From NCBI RefSeq assembly GCF_003665065.1, contig NZ_RCHR01000003.1, positions 124,001-188,000 of the forward strand: DNA of 64,000 nucleotides, written 5' to 3'. This DNA comes from Oceanobacillus piezotolerans (GTDB taxonomy: Bacteria; Bacillota; Bacilli; Bacillales; Amphibacillaceae). Below, one piece after another: positions 1 to 9,309 of the stretch (positions are counted from its first letter, which is position 1; every line of letters starts with the position of its first letter). Made by a program: the position numbers and the translations under genes. The notes under the pieces are model-generated. The model made no database searches, was not told where the DNA came from, and saw nothing but the letters and a program-made list of their open reading frames with translations.

Positions 1-1
1 A

Positions 2-748
2 ACCCACGATATACCACAATACAATATATGGGATGCATCATATCGTCTATATCAAACGATTAACTATTGGCCGGAAGAGACGGTGTTTATTTCTGTTGTC
101 GACCCTGGTGTAGGAACAGAGCGATTAAGTGTAGTCGTAAAAACATTCACAAATCAATATATTGTAACTCCTGATAACGGGACTCTGACACACATTATCC
201 ATCGCCATGGCATTAAAGAAGCAAGAATCATTGATGAAAAAGTGAATCGATTGCCAAATTCAGGTGAATCGTACACATTTCATGGGAGAGATGTTTATGC
301 CTATACTGGAGCAAGACTTGCCTCTGGTGTGATTACATATGAAGAGGTAGGGCCAGCACTTAATGTAGAAGAGTTAGTTGAGCTACAAATGACTGAAGCA
401 ACTCTAGATGAAACAGGAATAAAAGGAAATATTGATATTCTTGATGTGCGATTTGGAAATTTATGGACGAATATCAATCGTGAATTATTTGTAGAAGCAG
501 GTATCCACTATGGCGATTCCTTAGAAGTAACCATTGAAAATAACCGTCGCCATATCTACAAAAATATTATGAAGTTCGGTCGTTCATTTGCAGATAGCCG
601 TTTAGGAGAGCCGCTATTATTCGTGAATTCTCTTAATAATATTGGGGTTGCGATTAACCAAGGTTCTTTTGCTAAAGCTTACCATATTGAGACGGGGGCA
701 AATTGGAAAATAAGTATACGTAAAACATCAGAAATTATATATAATTAG
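2..748 (+). CDS. SAM hydroxide adenosyltransferase-like protein, 3' part (DUF62)
   Basis: The reading frame is open to the left edge: codons before the first possible GTG at 83 read THDIPQYNIWDASYRLY, so the gene begins outside the window and only about 248 codons are present. The motif SVVDPGVGT followed by VTPDNGTL and later FHGRD is characteristic of the DUF62 / SAM hydrolase family, which splits S-adenosylmethionine with water to adenosine and L-methionine; the conserved Asp of DPGVG contacts the nucleoside. The C-terminal half (about residues 140-245) has the beta-rich domain seen in this family. It sits 36 bp upstream of an ECF transporter S component and is probably co-transcribed with it, which hints that the transporter handles a product or precursor of this reaction. 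Family assignment is firm; the physiological substrate is not shown by sequence. Confidence 0.88.
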   Translation, partial: THDIPQYNIWDASYRLYQTINYWPEETVFISVVDPGVGTERLSVVVKTFTNQYIVTPDNGTLTHIIHRHGIKEARIIDEKVNRLPNSGESYTFHGRDVYAYTGARLASGVITYEEVGPALNVEELVELQMTEATLDETGIKGNIDILDVRFGNLWTNINRELFVEAGIHYGDSLEVTIENNRRHIYKNIMKFGRSFADSRLGEPLLFVNSLNNIGVAINQGSFAKAYHIETGANWKISIRKTSEIIYN

Positions 749-784
749 TTTTTGTAAAATATAGAAAAGAAGGGAATACAAAAA

Positions 785-1336
785 ATGAATAATCAATTAT
801 CTATTAAAACGATTGTTGCAATTGGGATTGGGGCCGCAGTATTTATTATCTTAGCAAGATTTGTTGCTATCCCAACAGGAATTCCAAATACAACCATTCA
901 AACTTCTTATGCATTCTTAGCATTGATGGCTGTTGTATTCGGTCCTATAGCTGGAGGATTAATTGGGTTTATCGGACATACATTAAATGATGCATTATCC
1001 TATGGCTCGGTTTGGTGGAGTTGGGTATTTGTCTCTTTATTTATCGGACTATTTATTGGTTTATTCTGGAAAAAGCTAGATATTGAGAGTGGCATATTTG
1101 GTAAGAAACAAATTATTTCGTTTAATATTATTCAAGCAGTAGTCCAAGCGATTGGTTGGTTCCTGTTAGCCCCGGTGTTAGATATACTTATCTATGCAGA
1201 ACCAGCTAACAAAGTATTTGTTCAAGGCATTGTAGCAGGCTTGTCTAATATCATTACTGTTGGAATTATTGGGACATTATTACTTATTGCATATTCTAAG
1301 ACTCGTAGCCAAAGCAACAGCCTTCGAAAGCAGTAA
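785..1336 (+). CDS. ECF transporter S component, UPF0397 family
   Basis: A 183-residue, very hydrophobic protein with about five to six membrane segments (roughly residues 8-28, 40-62, 74-95, 112-134, 150-172) and a basic cytoplasmic tail. It matches the UPF0397 family of energy-coupling-factor substrate-binding (S) subunits. It is followed 15 bp later by a fused double ATPase and then by a T component, so all parts of a dedicated group I ECF importer are in one operon. The ATG is preceded by AGAAGGGA. Databases often label this family as riboflavin-type, but no riboswitch is visible upstream and the neighbouring SAM hydrolase points rather to a methionine- or adenosine-related compound. Substrate unknown. 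Confidence 0.85.
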   Translation: MNNQLSIKTIVAIGIGAAVFIILARFVAIPTGIPNTTIQTSYAFLALMAVVFGPIAGGLIGFIGHTLNDALSYGSVWWSWVFVSLFIGLFIGLFWKKLDIESGIFGKKQIISFNIIQAVVQAIGWFLLAPVLDILIYAEPANKVFVQGIVAGLSNIITVGIIGTLLLIAYSKTRSQSNSLRKQ

Positions 1337-1351
1337 ATCGGAGAGAGCATC

Positions 1352-3064
1352 ATGAAAAAGTCAATTATTACATTTGAGAATTACTCATTTAAATATAGAA
1401 GTCAGACAGAACCTTCTCTACAAAATATCAATTTAACCATTCATGAAGGAGAAAAGGTGGTCATTGTCGGACCATCTGGATCAGGTAAAAGTACTTTAGC
1501 CCATTGTATTAATGGTCTAGTACCTTTTTCCTGTAAAGGGGATATGAAAGGTTCCTTAAAGATAAAAGGGGAAGAGACGAAGGAACTAGGTATTTTTAGT
1601 CTTTCTAAAATGGTAGGAACTGTATTGCAGGACCCGGATGGTCAATTTATTGGATTGTCGGTTGGAGAAGATATCGCTTTTGCTCTTGAAAATGATATGA
1701 TTCCGCAAGACCAGATGCGATATCAAGTGATGGAAGTTTCTAAACTAGTTGATTTAGAGACTAAAGTAGAAAACTCCATTCATGAATTGTCTGGTGGGCA
1801 AAAACAAAGGGTTTCTTTAGCTGGTGTTCTAGTGGATGATGTGGATATTTTATTGTTTGACGAGCCTTTAGCAAACTTGGATCCCGCTACAGGACAACAA
1901 GCTATTGCCTTAATTGATCAAATTCAACAAGAAACCAATAAAACAATAATCATGATCGAACATCGTTTAGAAGATGTTCTGCATCGAAAGGTTGACAGAA
2001 TCGTGGTCGTCGATGAAGGACGCATTGTAAGCGATACGACTCCTCATGAATTAATGGCTTCTGATGTATTACAATCTAGTAATATCCGTGAACCGCTCTA
2101 TGTAAAAGCCCTTAAGTATGCTGGGTGTAACATTACACCTGAAATGCATGCAGCATATCTAGATACAATCGTATTAGATGGAAGTCAGGACAAATTGCAG
2201 AAATGGTTTGAAGCGAAAAAGGTCGTTGAAAAGGAAAGTAGGAATGACCCTATTTTATCGTTGGAGAACGTCTCCTTTGGTTACAATCAACCAAATCAAA
2301 CGATAAATAATGTATCTTTTTCTATTAATAAAGGGGAAATGGTTAGTATCGTAGGAAAAAACGGAGCAGGTAAATCAACAATTATTAAATTGATTTGTGG
2401 ATTTGAAAAGGTAAATTCAGGAAAGATTCGCTTAATGGGAGAAGATATTACCAGAGCCACCATCTTCAAGCGAGCAGAATCGATTGGAATGGTGATGCAA
2501 AACCCAAATCAAATGATTTCAAAGCATATGATTTATGATGAAGTCGCGCTAGGGTTAGTCATGCGCGGTGTAGGGGAGCGAGAAATTAAAGAAAGAGTGG
2601 AAGCCACCTTAAAGGTATGTGGTTTACATCCATTTCGTAATTGGCCGATTTCCGCACTTAGCTTCGGGCAAAAGAAACGAGTGACCATTGCATCTATTCT
2701 TGTTTTGAATCCAGACATAATTATTTTGGATGAACCAACTGCAGGGCAGGACTTGAAACATTATACCGAGATTATGGAATTCCTGTGTGAACTTAATAAG
2801 CGTGGGGTTACGATTATTATGATTACCCATGACATGCATTTGATGCTTGAGTACACACCAAGAGCGATAGCTATTGCAGATGGACAAGTGATAGCCGATG
2901 ATTCAGCGGTTAATATTTTGACAAATGAAGCTGTAATTGAACAAGCGAATCTAAAGAAAACGTCATTATTTGACCTTGCTGTTCGAACACAGATAGATAA
3001 TCCTAGAGACTTTGTTACACGTTTTATCGCGTTTGATAAGGAGGTTAGAGACACATGGCAGTAG
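1352..3064 (+). CDS. Fused double ABC ATPase of ECF transporter (YkoD/EcfA1A2-like)
   Basis: A 570-residue protein with two complete ABC ATPase domains in tandem. Domain 1: Walker A GPSGSGKST at 40-48, signature LSGGQ at 146-150, Walker B LLFDE at 167-171. Domain 2: Walker A GKNGAGKST at 335-343, signature LSFGQ at 436-440, Walker B IILDE near 457-461. The linker (about 235-300) fits the DUF3744 region found in such fusions. The protein supplies the ATPase pair that is otherwise encoded by two genes (EcfA1, EcfA2). Its last codons overlap the T-component start by 10 bp, so the two are translationally coupled. All motifs look intact in both halves. Confidence 0.9.
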   Translation: MKKSIITFENYSFKYRSQTEPSLQNINLTIHEGEKVVIVGPSGSGKSTLAHCINGLVPFSCKGDMKGSLKIKGEETKELGIFSLSKMVGTVLQDPDGQFIGLSVGEDIAFALENDMIPQDQMRYQVMEVSKLVDLETKVENSIHELSGGQKQRVSLAGVLVDDVDILLFDEPLANLDPATGQQAIALIDQIQQETNKTIIMIEHRLEDVLHRKVDRIVVVDEGRIVSDTTPHELMASDVLQSSNIREPLYVKALKYAGCNITPEMHAAYLDTIVLDGSQDKLQKWFEAKKVVEKESRNDPILSLENVSFGYNQPNQTINNVSFSINKGEMVSIVGKNGAGKSTIIKLICGFEKVNSGKIRLMGEDITRATIFKRAESIGMVMQNPNQMISKHMIYDEVALGLVMRGVGEREIKERVEATLKVCGLHPFRNWPISALSFGQKKRVTIASILVLNPDIIILDEPTAGQDLKHYTEIMEFLCELNKRGVTIIMITHDMHLMLEYTPRAIAIADGQVIADDSAVNILTNEAVIEQANLKKTSLFDLAVRTQIDNPRDFVTRFIAFDKEVRDTWQ

Positions 3065-3885
3065 AATTGCTATCCTATATTGAGCGCAAATCTCCTGTGC
3101 ATTCTCTTTCTGGAGCAACGAAGCTAATTGTCTTTCTAGCATGGTCATCAGCGGCGATGCTAACGTACGATACACGGGTCCTACTTGTGATGCTTTTGTT
3201 GAGTTTAGCAATTTTTGCTATTTCTAAAGTTCAGATTCGGGATATTAGCTTTGTGCTGTATTTTATCCTCGCTTTTCTACTATTGAATAATATTGCTATT
3301 TATATATTTTCACCGCAAGAAGGTGTGAAAATATATGGCTCAAGCCATGTGATCATCGATATCATCGGTCGTTATAACATTACAATTGAGCAACTGTTTT
3401 ATCAGCTTAATATTACCTTGAAATATTTTGTTGTCACACCTGCTGCGTTGTTATTCATTGTAACAACACATCCAAGTGAGTTCGCTGCTTCACTTAATCG
3501 AATAGGTGTGAGTTATAAAATTTCGTATGCTATTTCCTTAACTTTGCGTTATATCCCAGATATTCAACGTGAATTCCGAACCATAGCTCAATCACAACAA
3601 GCACGAGGAATCGATATGTCTAAAAATGAAAAGCTATGGAAAAGAGTCGGGAATGCGTCCACTATTATTTTCCCTTTAATCCTATCAAGTTTAGATAGAA
3701 TAGAAGTAGTAAGTAATGCAATGGAGCTTAGAGGATTTGGAAAGAATAAGAAACGGTCGTGGTATAGTGCAAAGCCTTTTAAACGTGGAGACTATATAGT
3801 AATCATCGTAAGTATTTTGCTACTGATATTATCTTTAATCATTACGTTTTATGATGGAAATAGATTTTATAACCCGTTTATGTAA
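3055..3885 (+). CDS. ECF transporter T component (EcfT-like transmembrane subunit)
   Basis: A 276-residue integral membrane protein of the CbiQ/EcfT family. Membrane segments are visible near residues 22-65, 75-95, 118-138 and 238-262. The cytoplasmic region with SQQARGID (about 180-190) and MELRGFG (about 222-230) corresponds to the two Ala-Arg-Gly-type coupling helices that dock onto the ATPases. ATG at 3055 lies inside the end of the ATPase gene. It is the last gene of the operon; a hairpin follows immediately. Completes the importer with the S component and the ATPase. Confidence 0.88.
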   Translation: MAVELLSYIERKSPVHSLSGATKLIVFLAWSSAAMLTYDTRVLLVMLLLSLAIFAISKVQIRDISFVLYFILAFLLLNNIAIYIFSPQEGVKIYGSSHVIIDIIGRYNITIEQLFYQLNITLKYFVVTPAALLFIVTTHPSEFAASLNRIGVSYKISYAISLTLRYIPDIQREFRTIAQSQQARGIDMSKNEKLWKRVGNASTIIFPLILSSLDRIEVVSNAMELRGFGKNKKRSWYSAKPFKRGDYIVIIVSILLLILSLIITFYDGNRFYNPFM

Positions 3886-3915
3886 AGGAATGCCTAAAAT
3901 GGTATTCCTTCTTTC
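3885..3915 (+). terminator. Rho-independent terminator of the ECF operon
   Basis: Arms AAGGAATGCC (3885-3894) and GGTATTCCTT (3901-3910) pair with one G-T wobble around a 6-nt loop and are followed by a T-rich stretch. The 5' arm begins at the end of the stop codon of the T-component gene. Confidence 0.75.
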
Positions 3916-3982
3916 TATTCCCATCTTTTCCATTCTTTGCTATGGTAAAAAGGAAGTTTATTAGAAAGCGGAGTGTTTAAAA

Positions 3983-5068
3983 TTGAAGGTGTTCACTCTA
4001 AGATTTGTGGGGTTTGTTTTATTGTGGGTATGGTTAATTTACGATGAAAGTAGTTATTTTGCTCCAAGTATGCTGGCATTCGCTATAGCTTTAGGCCTGT
4101 TCTTTTTCTTATCAACACATAAAGCAATGCTCTGGAATTATGCTTCTATACAACTTATTTTGTTGCTGCATTTTATATTCTTCACAGAACAAGCTGCTTT
4201 CACTATTTTGCTTGCTTTGTTTTTGGCCATTGATTCATCTATTCAATTGACCGAAAAAGAGTATATAAGGTTTTGGATACTAACAATGGTCTTAATACTT
4301 TTTATGATGATTTGGCAGTCTCGAATCCAATTAGAAAATCTATTGGTGATTTCCTTTGTTTTTATTCTTTTATTTAAGATTAATAGGATGCAAAGAGATA
4401 GATTGGAACAAATTGAAATCTATGAAGAAGTTGCAGGGGAGTATCGGAGATTAAAACGATTGAGCTTAGGGTTAGAACAGCAGGCGCGTTTAGAGGAAAG
4501 GACAAGAATTGCTAGAGATATTCACGATTCGGTGGGACATCGGCTGACTGCATTAATTATGAAGCTAGAGATGCTTTCCATTCAGAATAATACGGTGGCC
4601 TATGATGAACTGAAGGAACTAGCTAAAGCGAGCTTAGAGGAAACCAGAGATGCAGTAAAAGCATTGCAAGCCGAAGATAATGAAGGAATATCCACAGTTG
4701 TAAATTTGATTCGGAAATTAGAAGCAGAAAGCCATTTATTAGTGCAATTCACAATGAAACAGGGGGTTCTTTCCATTCCTCTTTCCAATGTTAAAAATGT
4801 AGTCTTATACAGAATCATACAAGAATCTCTTACGAATGCAATGCGCCATGCTGGAGCAAGAGAAGTGTATGTAACTTTAGGAAAGTCAGCTATTGGAGAT
4901 CTGAGTTTTGAAGTTAAAAATAGAGTATTTGAGCCAAGAAAATGGAGTTATGGCTTTGGATTATCCAATATGAAAAAACGAGTGGAAGAAGTCCATGGAA
5001 TGATATCCATATATCAAACAGAAGAAATGTTTATTGTGGCTGGTACCATTCCAAGGGAGGGAGAATAA
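3983..5068 (+). CDS. lnrJ: Sensor histidine kinase, LnrJ (YfiJ)-like
   Basis: 361 residues with TTG start. The N-terminal 135 residues are five to six closely spaced membrane helices with hardly any extracytoplasmic loop, typical of intramembrane-sensing kinases. A short coiled coil (about 138-170) leads to a HisKA_3 box ARDIHDSVGHRLTAL with phospho-acceptor His at 181, then an HATPase_c domain with an N-box around RIIQESLTNAMRHAG and a G-box GFGLSNMKKRV. The response regulator gene starts 2 bp after the stop, and three ABC-2 exporter genes follow. This is the B. subtilis lnrJK-lnrLMN (yfiJKLMN) order, a system that detects and exports linearmycin-type polyenes. The symbol rests on synteny and domain layout, not on an alignment. 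Confidence 0.75.
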   Translation: MKVFTLRFVGFVLLWVWLIYDESSYFAPSMLAFAIALGLFFFLSTHKAMLWNYASIQLILLLHFIFFTEQAAFTILLALFLAIDSSIQLTEKEYIRFWILTMVLILFMMIWQSRIQLENLLVISFVFILLFKINRMQRDRLEQIEIYEEVAGEYRRLKRLSLGLEQQARLEERTRIARDIHDSVGHRLTALIMKLEMLSIQNNTVAYDELKELAKASLEETRDAVKALQAEDNEGISTVVNLIRKLEAESHLLVQFTMKQGVLSIPLSNVKNVVLYRIIQESLTNAMRHAGAREVYVTLGKSAIGDLSFEVKNRVFEPRKWSYGFGLSNMKKRVEEVHGMISIYQTEEMFIVAGTIPREGE

Positions 5069-5070
5069 AT

Positions 5071-5715
5071 ATGTGGCGGGTTTTACTGGTAGAAGATCAA
5101 ACCATTGTTAGACAGGGATTGAAGGTAATCTTGGAGCAGGACCCAAATATCAAAGTTACACACGAAGCGGAAAATGGCAATCAAGCCATCTCGATATTAG
5201 AACAGCATATAATTGACTTTGTATTAATGGATATTAGAATGCCTGAAATGAATGGGATAGAAGCAACCCGATTAATAAAACGGAATTGGCCTAAAGTGAA
5301 AATTCTAATTTTAACTACGTTTAACGATGATGAATACGCGCTTCAAGCATTAAAGGAAGGTGCTAATGGTTTTTTATTAAAAACGTCCGAACCAAAGAAA
5401 TTAATCGAAGCGGTGCATAGCTGTATGAATGGCGGATTAACTTTACATGATGAGGTTGCTGCAAAAGTAATGCCACGTTTGCTTCAATACTCAGAGCATC
5501 CTGCCATTTCGGTAGAACTATCCCAGAGGGAACTAGCGATTACAAAATGTGTTGGACAAGGGAAGACGAATAAAGAGATTGCAGAGGAACTGCATCTTTC
5601 CATTGGAACAGTAAAGAACCATATTACTACCATCTTACATAAAACAGATCTACGAGATCGAACTCAGTTGGCTATCTTTGCACTTAAGCATCATATTGGG
5701 GAGCAACCATTGTAA
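5071..5715 (+). CDS. lnrK: Response regulator, NarL/LuxR family, LnrK (YfiK)-like
   Basis: 214 residues from the ATG at 5071, which follows GGGAGGGAG; a longer in-frame start further upstream lies inside the kinase gene and is unlikely. The receiver domain has the acidic pair EDQ near 8-10, the phospho-acceptor Asp in VLMDIRMP at about 54, and a conserved Lys in FLLKTSEP near 104. The C-terminal LuxR-type helix-turn-helix (about 145-205) contains LSQRELAITKCVGQGKTNKE and HLSIGTVKNH. It should bind DNA upstream of the exporter genes that follow about 270 bp downstream. Confidence 0.8.
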   Translation: MWRVLLVEDQTIVRQGLKVILEQDPNIKVTHEAENGNQAISILEQHIIDFVLMDIRMPEMNGIEATRLIKRNWPKVKILILTTFNDDEYALQALKEGANGFLLKTSEPKKLIEAVHSCMNGGLTLHDEVAAKVMPRLLQYSEHPAISVELSQRELAITKCVGQGKTNKEIAEELHLSIGTVKNHITTILHKTDLRDRTQLAIFALKHHIGEQPL

Positions 5716-5774
5716 AGATACTGTTAATTCTTTTCAATCAAGCCTTATTCCGGAATTATAAAGTTACATAACGT

Positions 5775-5885
5775 ATGTTTTAACTCAAAAGACGAAGGAA
5801 GCACTATATTCTTGGGCAGTAATTCTCCAGGGTGCATCGTTCGCATTTTCTTTTGATAAAACACTTTTGTCCCACTTCTTTTCAA
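5775..5885. repeat. Dispersed intergenic repeat, copy 1 (family shared with 9310-9430)
   Basis: Between lnrK and the exporter ATPase gene lies a block that reappears after the last exporter gene. Shared islands include AAGACGAA, CTCCA, GCATCGTTCG, TCTTTTGATA and ACACTTTTGTCCCA followed by CTTCTT. In this copy the left inverted-repeat arm is degraded. It has no coding capacity. Confidence 0.7.
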
Positions 5886-5987
5886 CTTAAAAATGACCTC
5901 AGTCACTATTTATAAGGCAAACGAAGTGACTGCAGACAGTGTTTCTTGTATTTCAAAATAAGTAATATAAAGGTAGGAGGGATGAAG

Positions 5988-6920
5988 ATGCTTGAATTGA
6001 TGGATCTGACAAAGACATTTAAACATACAGAAGCAGTAAAGAATGTCAATATGTTTATAGAAAAGGGTGAAATAGTTGGGTTGCTTGGACCAAATGGGGC
6101 GGGGAAATCTACGGCTATTTCCATGCTTTCTTCCTTAGTAGAGCCGACAAGTGGAGATGTGCGTTTTCGCAATAAAAGCATGATTAAAAATCCGCAATCA
6201 CTTAGGGAAGTGCTTGGACTTGTTCCACAGGAGATTGCATTATATGAGGATTTAACAGCATTAGAAAATCTTAAGTTTTTTGGAAGAATATACGGCTTAA
6301 AAGGACAGCAACTGCAAAACAAAATAGAGGAAGTACTAGATCAGATTGGGCTATATGAACGTCGAAAAGAGGTAGTAAAAACTTTTTCAGGCGGGATGAA
6401 GCGAAGACTAAACATTGGGGTTGCAATGCTTCATAACCCAGAGATTATGATTATGGATGAGCCAACTGTTGGTATTGACCCACAGTCCAGAAACTATATC
6501 TTAGAGACTGTAAAACGACTAAATGAAGAGAAACAAATGACGGTTATTTACACTAGTCACTATATGGAAGAAGTAGAGTTTTTATGTGACCGTATCTACA
6601 TTATGGATAAAGGAAATTTAATTGCATCAGGAACGAAAGATGAAATTAAACAAATCTTATCCTCGGAAAATAGTATATCTATAAAAGCTGATCGATGGAA
6701 TGACGAGTTCATTAAAAGACTCCAAGATATCCCCACGATCCAACGAATGAAAGTGGAAGAAAAAGAAATAACCATTGTCGTTCCAAAAGATTTAAATATG
6801 TTTGCTGCAGTTGCGAAAATTGCGGATGAATCAAAACTTGAATTACGTTCCATCGATATAAAAGCTCCTACCCTGGAGGATGTATTCCTCCATTTAACAG
6901 GAAGAGCTTTAAGGGATTAG
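5988..6920 (+). CDS. lnrL: ABC transporter ATP-binding protein, LnrL (YfiL)-like
   Basis: 310 residues from ATG 5988; TAGGAGG at 5974-5980 gives proper spacing to this codon, while the ATG at 5982 is too close. Walker A LGPNGAGKST, signature FSGGMKRR, Walker B IMIMDEPTVGID and the H-loop TSHYMEE are all present in the first 230 residues; the C-terminal 80 residues are the small beta domain of ABC-2 drug exporters (DUF4162-like) ending in LEDVFLHLTGRALRD. Partner of the two permeases downstream. An upstream repeat element separates it from the two-component genes, so it may have its own regulator-dependent promoter. Confidence 0.8.
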   Translation: MLELMDLTKTFKHTEAVKNVNMFIEKGEIVGLLGPNGAGKSTAISMLSSLVEPTSGDVRFRNKSMIKNPQSLREVLGLVPQEIALYEDLTALENLKFFGRIYGLKGQQLQNKIEEVLDQIGLYERRKEVVKTFSGGMKRRLNIGVAMLHNPEIMIMDEPTVGIDPQSRNYILETVKRLNEEKQMTVIYTSHYMEEVEFLCDRIYIMDKGNLIASGTKDEIKQILSSENSISIKADRWNDEFIKRLQDIPTIQRMKVEEKEITIVVPKDLNMFAAVAKIADESKLELRSIDIKAPTLEDVFLHLTGRALRD

Positions 6921-6930
6921 GGGGAAGGAT

Positions 6931-8193
6931 ATGATACTGCAGATTGTGAAAAAGCAAGCATTAATTTTATTGCGTAATCGTATGGAATTATTACTTTTAT
7001 TCGGGTTACCCATAATCCTAATTACTATTCTTAGCTCCGCACTAAGTACCTGGATGGAAAGCGGTGAAATTGAGATAAACTTGAAAGTAGCGCTTATCGA
7101 ACAGAATAATGAAGAGGATGAAATAAATCAATTTATAAGTGAATTTGAGAATAGCGGCATACCTCCTGAAGCGGTTGAAAAAATGAAAGAAACGGCTTCA
7201 GTCATCGCGCCAGTTACCTTAATTAAAGATGCCTTTCGATCTGCTGAAGTGAATGAGATGGTGGAACTGGTGAGGATCGACCCATCTGAAAAGGAAGCAG
7301 CTCTGGATGATGATTCTTATTCAGCAGTTATAGAAATTCCTGAAAATTTCACATATGACACATTAAAAAGTGTAATGCTAAATGAACAAAATAAAGCAGA
7401 AATGAAAATTTACCAAAATGAAGAACAAGAAATTGGAGCGAATATTATTAATCAACTTTTATCTGTGATTCAGGAGCAGCTGACATTTGGAACGTTTTTA
7501 GCTGAGAATGGGATTGACCCTAATGTTACAGGAGTAGAAGACTCTGAAATGCCTGGTGCTGCAGCTATTGTGGATACAAAAGAGTCTGTTAGCTCTAAAG
7601 GGTATTACACAATTGGGATGGCCGTGATGAATGTTTTATTTATGGCAACAGCAATCGGGAGCATTTCCTTTAAAGAGAAAACATCACATGTTTTTGACCG
7701 CATTGTTTTAGCGAATATGTCACGATGGATTTATTTCATTGGAGTTTTACTGACAGGTATGTTATTTGCTTTGGTTCAGTTAATGATTGTTTTTGGTTTT
7801 GCTTGGATTGCATTTGATGTCGACTGGCCGAGTGTAGGTTCCTTCATTCTTGTTACCCTTGCTATTTCTTTAGCTGTTGGTGGATTAGCGGTTTTATTAA
7901 CAGCATTAAGCTATCGAGTGAATTCTGAAATGATTATTTCCTTCTTTTCTAGTATTATCGTCACATTTATGGCTGTATTGGGTGGAAGCTTCTTTCCGAT
8001 TGGAGAATCCTCTAGTGTAATTGCTTTTCTAGGAAATCTAACGCCTAATGGTGCTGGGATGTCTGCGTATTTAGCCTTGCTGCGTGGAGATGGGTTATTG
8101 GATATCTCGCAGTACATCATTTATATTTTTCTATTTGCACTCGTTGCTATTATCATTGGTGAACTTAGTTTTCCAAAGAAAGGAGTGTCTTAA
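6931..8193 (+). CDS. lnrM: ABC-2 type permease, LnrM (YfiM)-like
   Basis: 420 residues. One N-terminal membrane helix (about 15-40), a large extracytoplasmic domain (about 45-225), then five C-terminal helices (about 226-410): the standard ABC2_membrane_3 architecture. GGGGGAAGGAT precedes the ATG. The stop overlaps the next start by one base, so the two permeases are coupled and probably form a heterodimer with two LnrL ATPases. Confidence 0.78.
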   Translation: MILQIVKKQALILLRNRMELLLLFGLPIILITILSSALSTWMESGEIEINLKVALIEQNNEEDEINQFISEFENSGIPPEAVEKMKETASVIAPVTLIKDAFRSAEVNEMVELVRIDPSEKEAALDDDSYSAVIEIPENFTYDTLKSVMLNEQNKAEMKIYQNEEQEIGANIINQLLSVIQEQLTFGTFLAENGIDPNVTGVEDSEMPGAAAIVDTKESVSSKGYYTIGMAVMNVLFMATAIGSISFKEKTSHVFDRIVLANMSRWIYFIGVLLTGMLFALVQLMIVFGFAWIAFDVDWPSVGSFILVTLAISLAVGGLAVLLTALSYRVNSEMIISFFSSIIVTFMAVLGGSFFPIGESSSVIAFLGNLTPNGAGMSAYLALLRGDGLLDISQYIIYIFLFALVAIIIGELSFPKKGVS

Positions 8194-9305
8194 TGGCAGG
8201 AATCCTATTTGCAAAAATACGTTCGTTTATTCGTAATCCTTGGACATTCCTTTTGTTCACTGCCATGTCTATCGGGTTTGCGATACTAATAGGGAGCAGC
8301 GGAAACTTTAATACCATTCAGGTCCCAGTTACTGGTAGTGAAGCTGTACAGGAATCTCCAATTGGGGATGCTCTAAAGGAAAATAAGGTATACAATTTCG
8401 TTTGGAAATCTGAGGAAGATATGCTTGAACAGGTTGAAACTGGAAAAGCGGAAGCGGGTGTTATGGTTCAAGAGGAGGATTATCAGGTGGTTATCGGGGT
8501 TGATTCCGCCAACTCTCAATTAGTTGAGCAGACTATTAAAGAGATTTATATGGATGTCCTACAACAAGAGAAACTTTACGCTGCAATGAAAGCGACCACA
8601 GCAACTGAGAAGCAAGCTATTCAAGATAAATTAGATACCGCTAAAGAGAATCCTGTATTTTCCATTCAGCAAGCCTCCTTTAGAAGCGATGATGCCTTTA
8701 TCTATGATACTGCTTCCCACTCTTTGTTTGGCTTTACTTTATTCTTTGTAATATATACGATAGCCTACACTGTATTGCCGATTTTATTAGAAAAGAAAGA
8801 AGGTATTTGGGATCGAATGATTTTATCACCACTCAAGAAGTGGGAAATGTATGTTGCAAACTTGCTGTATAGTTTTGTTATTGGATATATACAGGTACTT
8901 GTTATCTTCTTCATTTTCCGTTATTGGGTTGGAGTTGACTTTAATGGAAGATTTATAGAAACGTTACTTGTTCTGATTCCATATGTGTTTTCCATTGTTT
9001 CATTGTCTATTTTCATTACTGCTCTTGTTAAAAACACACAGCAATTTAATACAGTACTGCCAATCCTGGCGGTAAGCATGGCAATGATCGGTGGAGCATA
9101 CTGGCCAATTGAAATTGTAGAGAATGAGATTCTGCTTTTTCTTGCAAAGTTCAACCCACTTACCTTTGGTATGGAGGTATTGAATGGTGTAGCTGTTTAT
9201 GATTATTCATTTGATGAATTATTATTGCCAATAAGTATCCTGTTTTTTATGGGTGTATTGCTGATGGGAATAGGGATTCATTTGATGGAGCGACGACATA
9301 TTTAA
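8193..9305 (+). CDS. lnrN: ABC-2 type permease, LnrN (YfiN)-like
   Basis: 370 residues with the same layout as the preceding gene: helix at about 16-36, extracytoplasmic domain to about 175, then helices to the C-terminus, including the conserved PLTFGMEVLNG stretch common in ABC-2 permeases. Starts on the last base of the lnrM stop codon. Last gene of the exporter set; it is followed by an inverted-repeat-bounded element that could act as terminator. Confidence 0.78.
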   Translation: MAGILFAKIRSFIRNPWTFLLFTAMSIGFAILIGSSGNFNTIQVPVTGSEAVQESPIGDALKENKVYNFVWKSEEDMLEQVETGKAEAGVMVQEEDYQVVIGVDSANSQLVEQTIKEIYMDVLQQEKLYAAMKATTATEKQAIQDKLDTAKENPVFSIQQASFRSDDAFIYDTASHSLFGFTLFFVIYTIAYTVLPILLEKKEGIWDRMILSPLKKWEMYVANLLYSFVIGYIQVLVIFFIFRYWVGVDFNGRFIETLLVLIPYVFSIVSLSIFITALVKNTQQFNTVLPILAVSMAMIGGAYWPIEIVENEILLFLAKFNPLTFGMEVLNGVAVYDYSFDELLLPISILFFMGVLLMGIGIHLMERRHI

Positions 9306-9309
9306 TTAT

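Noticed and set aside
785..1336. FMN-riboswitch-controlled riboflavin transporter
   Set aside because: No RFN-type leader is visible before this operon in the window, and the S component family name alone does not prove riboflavin.
4942..5070. A longer N-terminus for the response regulator
   Set aside because: It overlaps the kinase gene in another frame, and the ATG at 5071 has a good ribosome binding site and the family-typical start.
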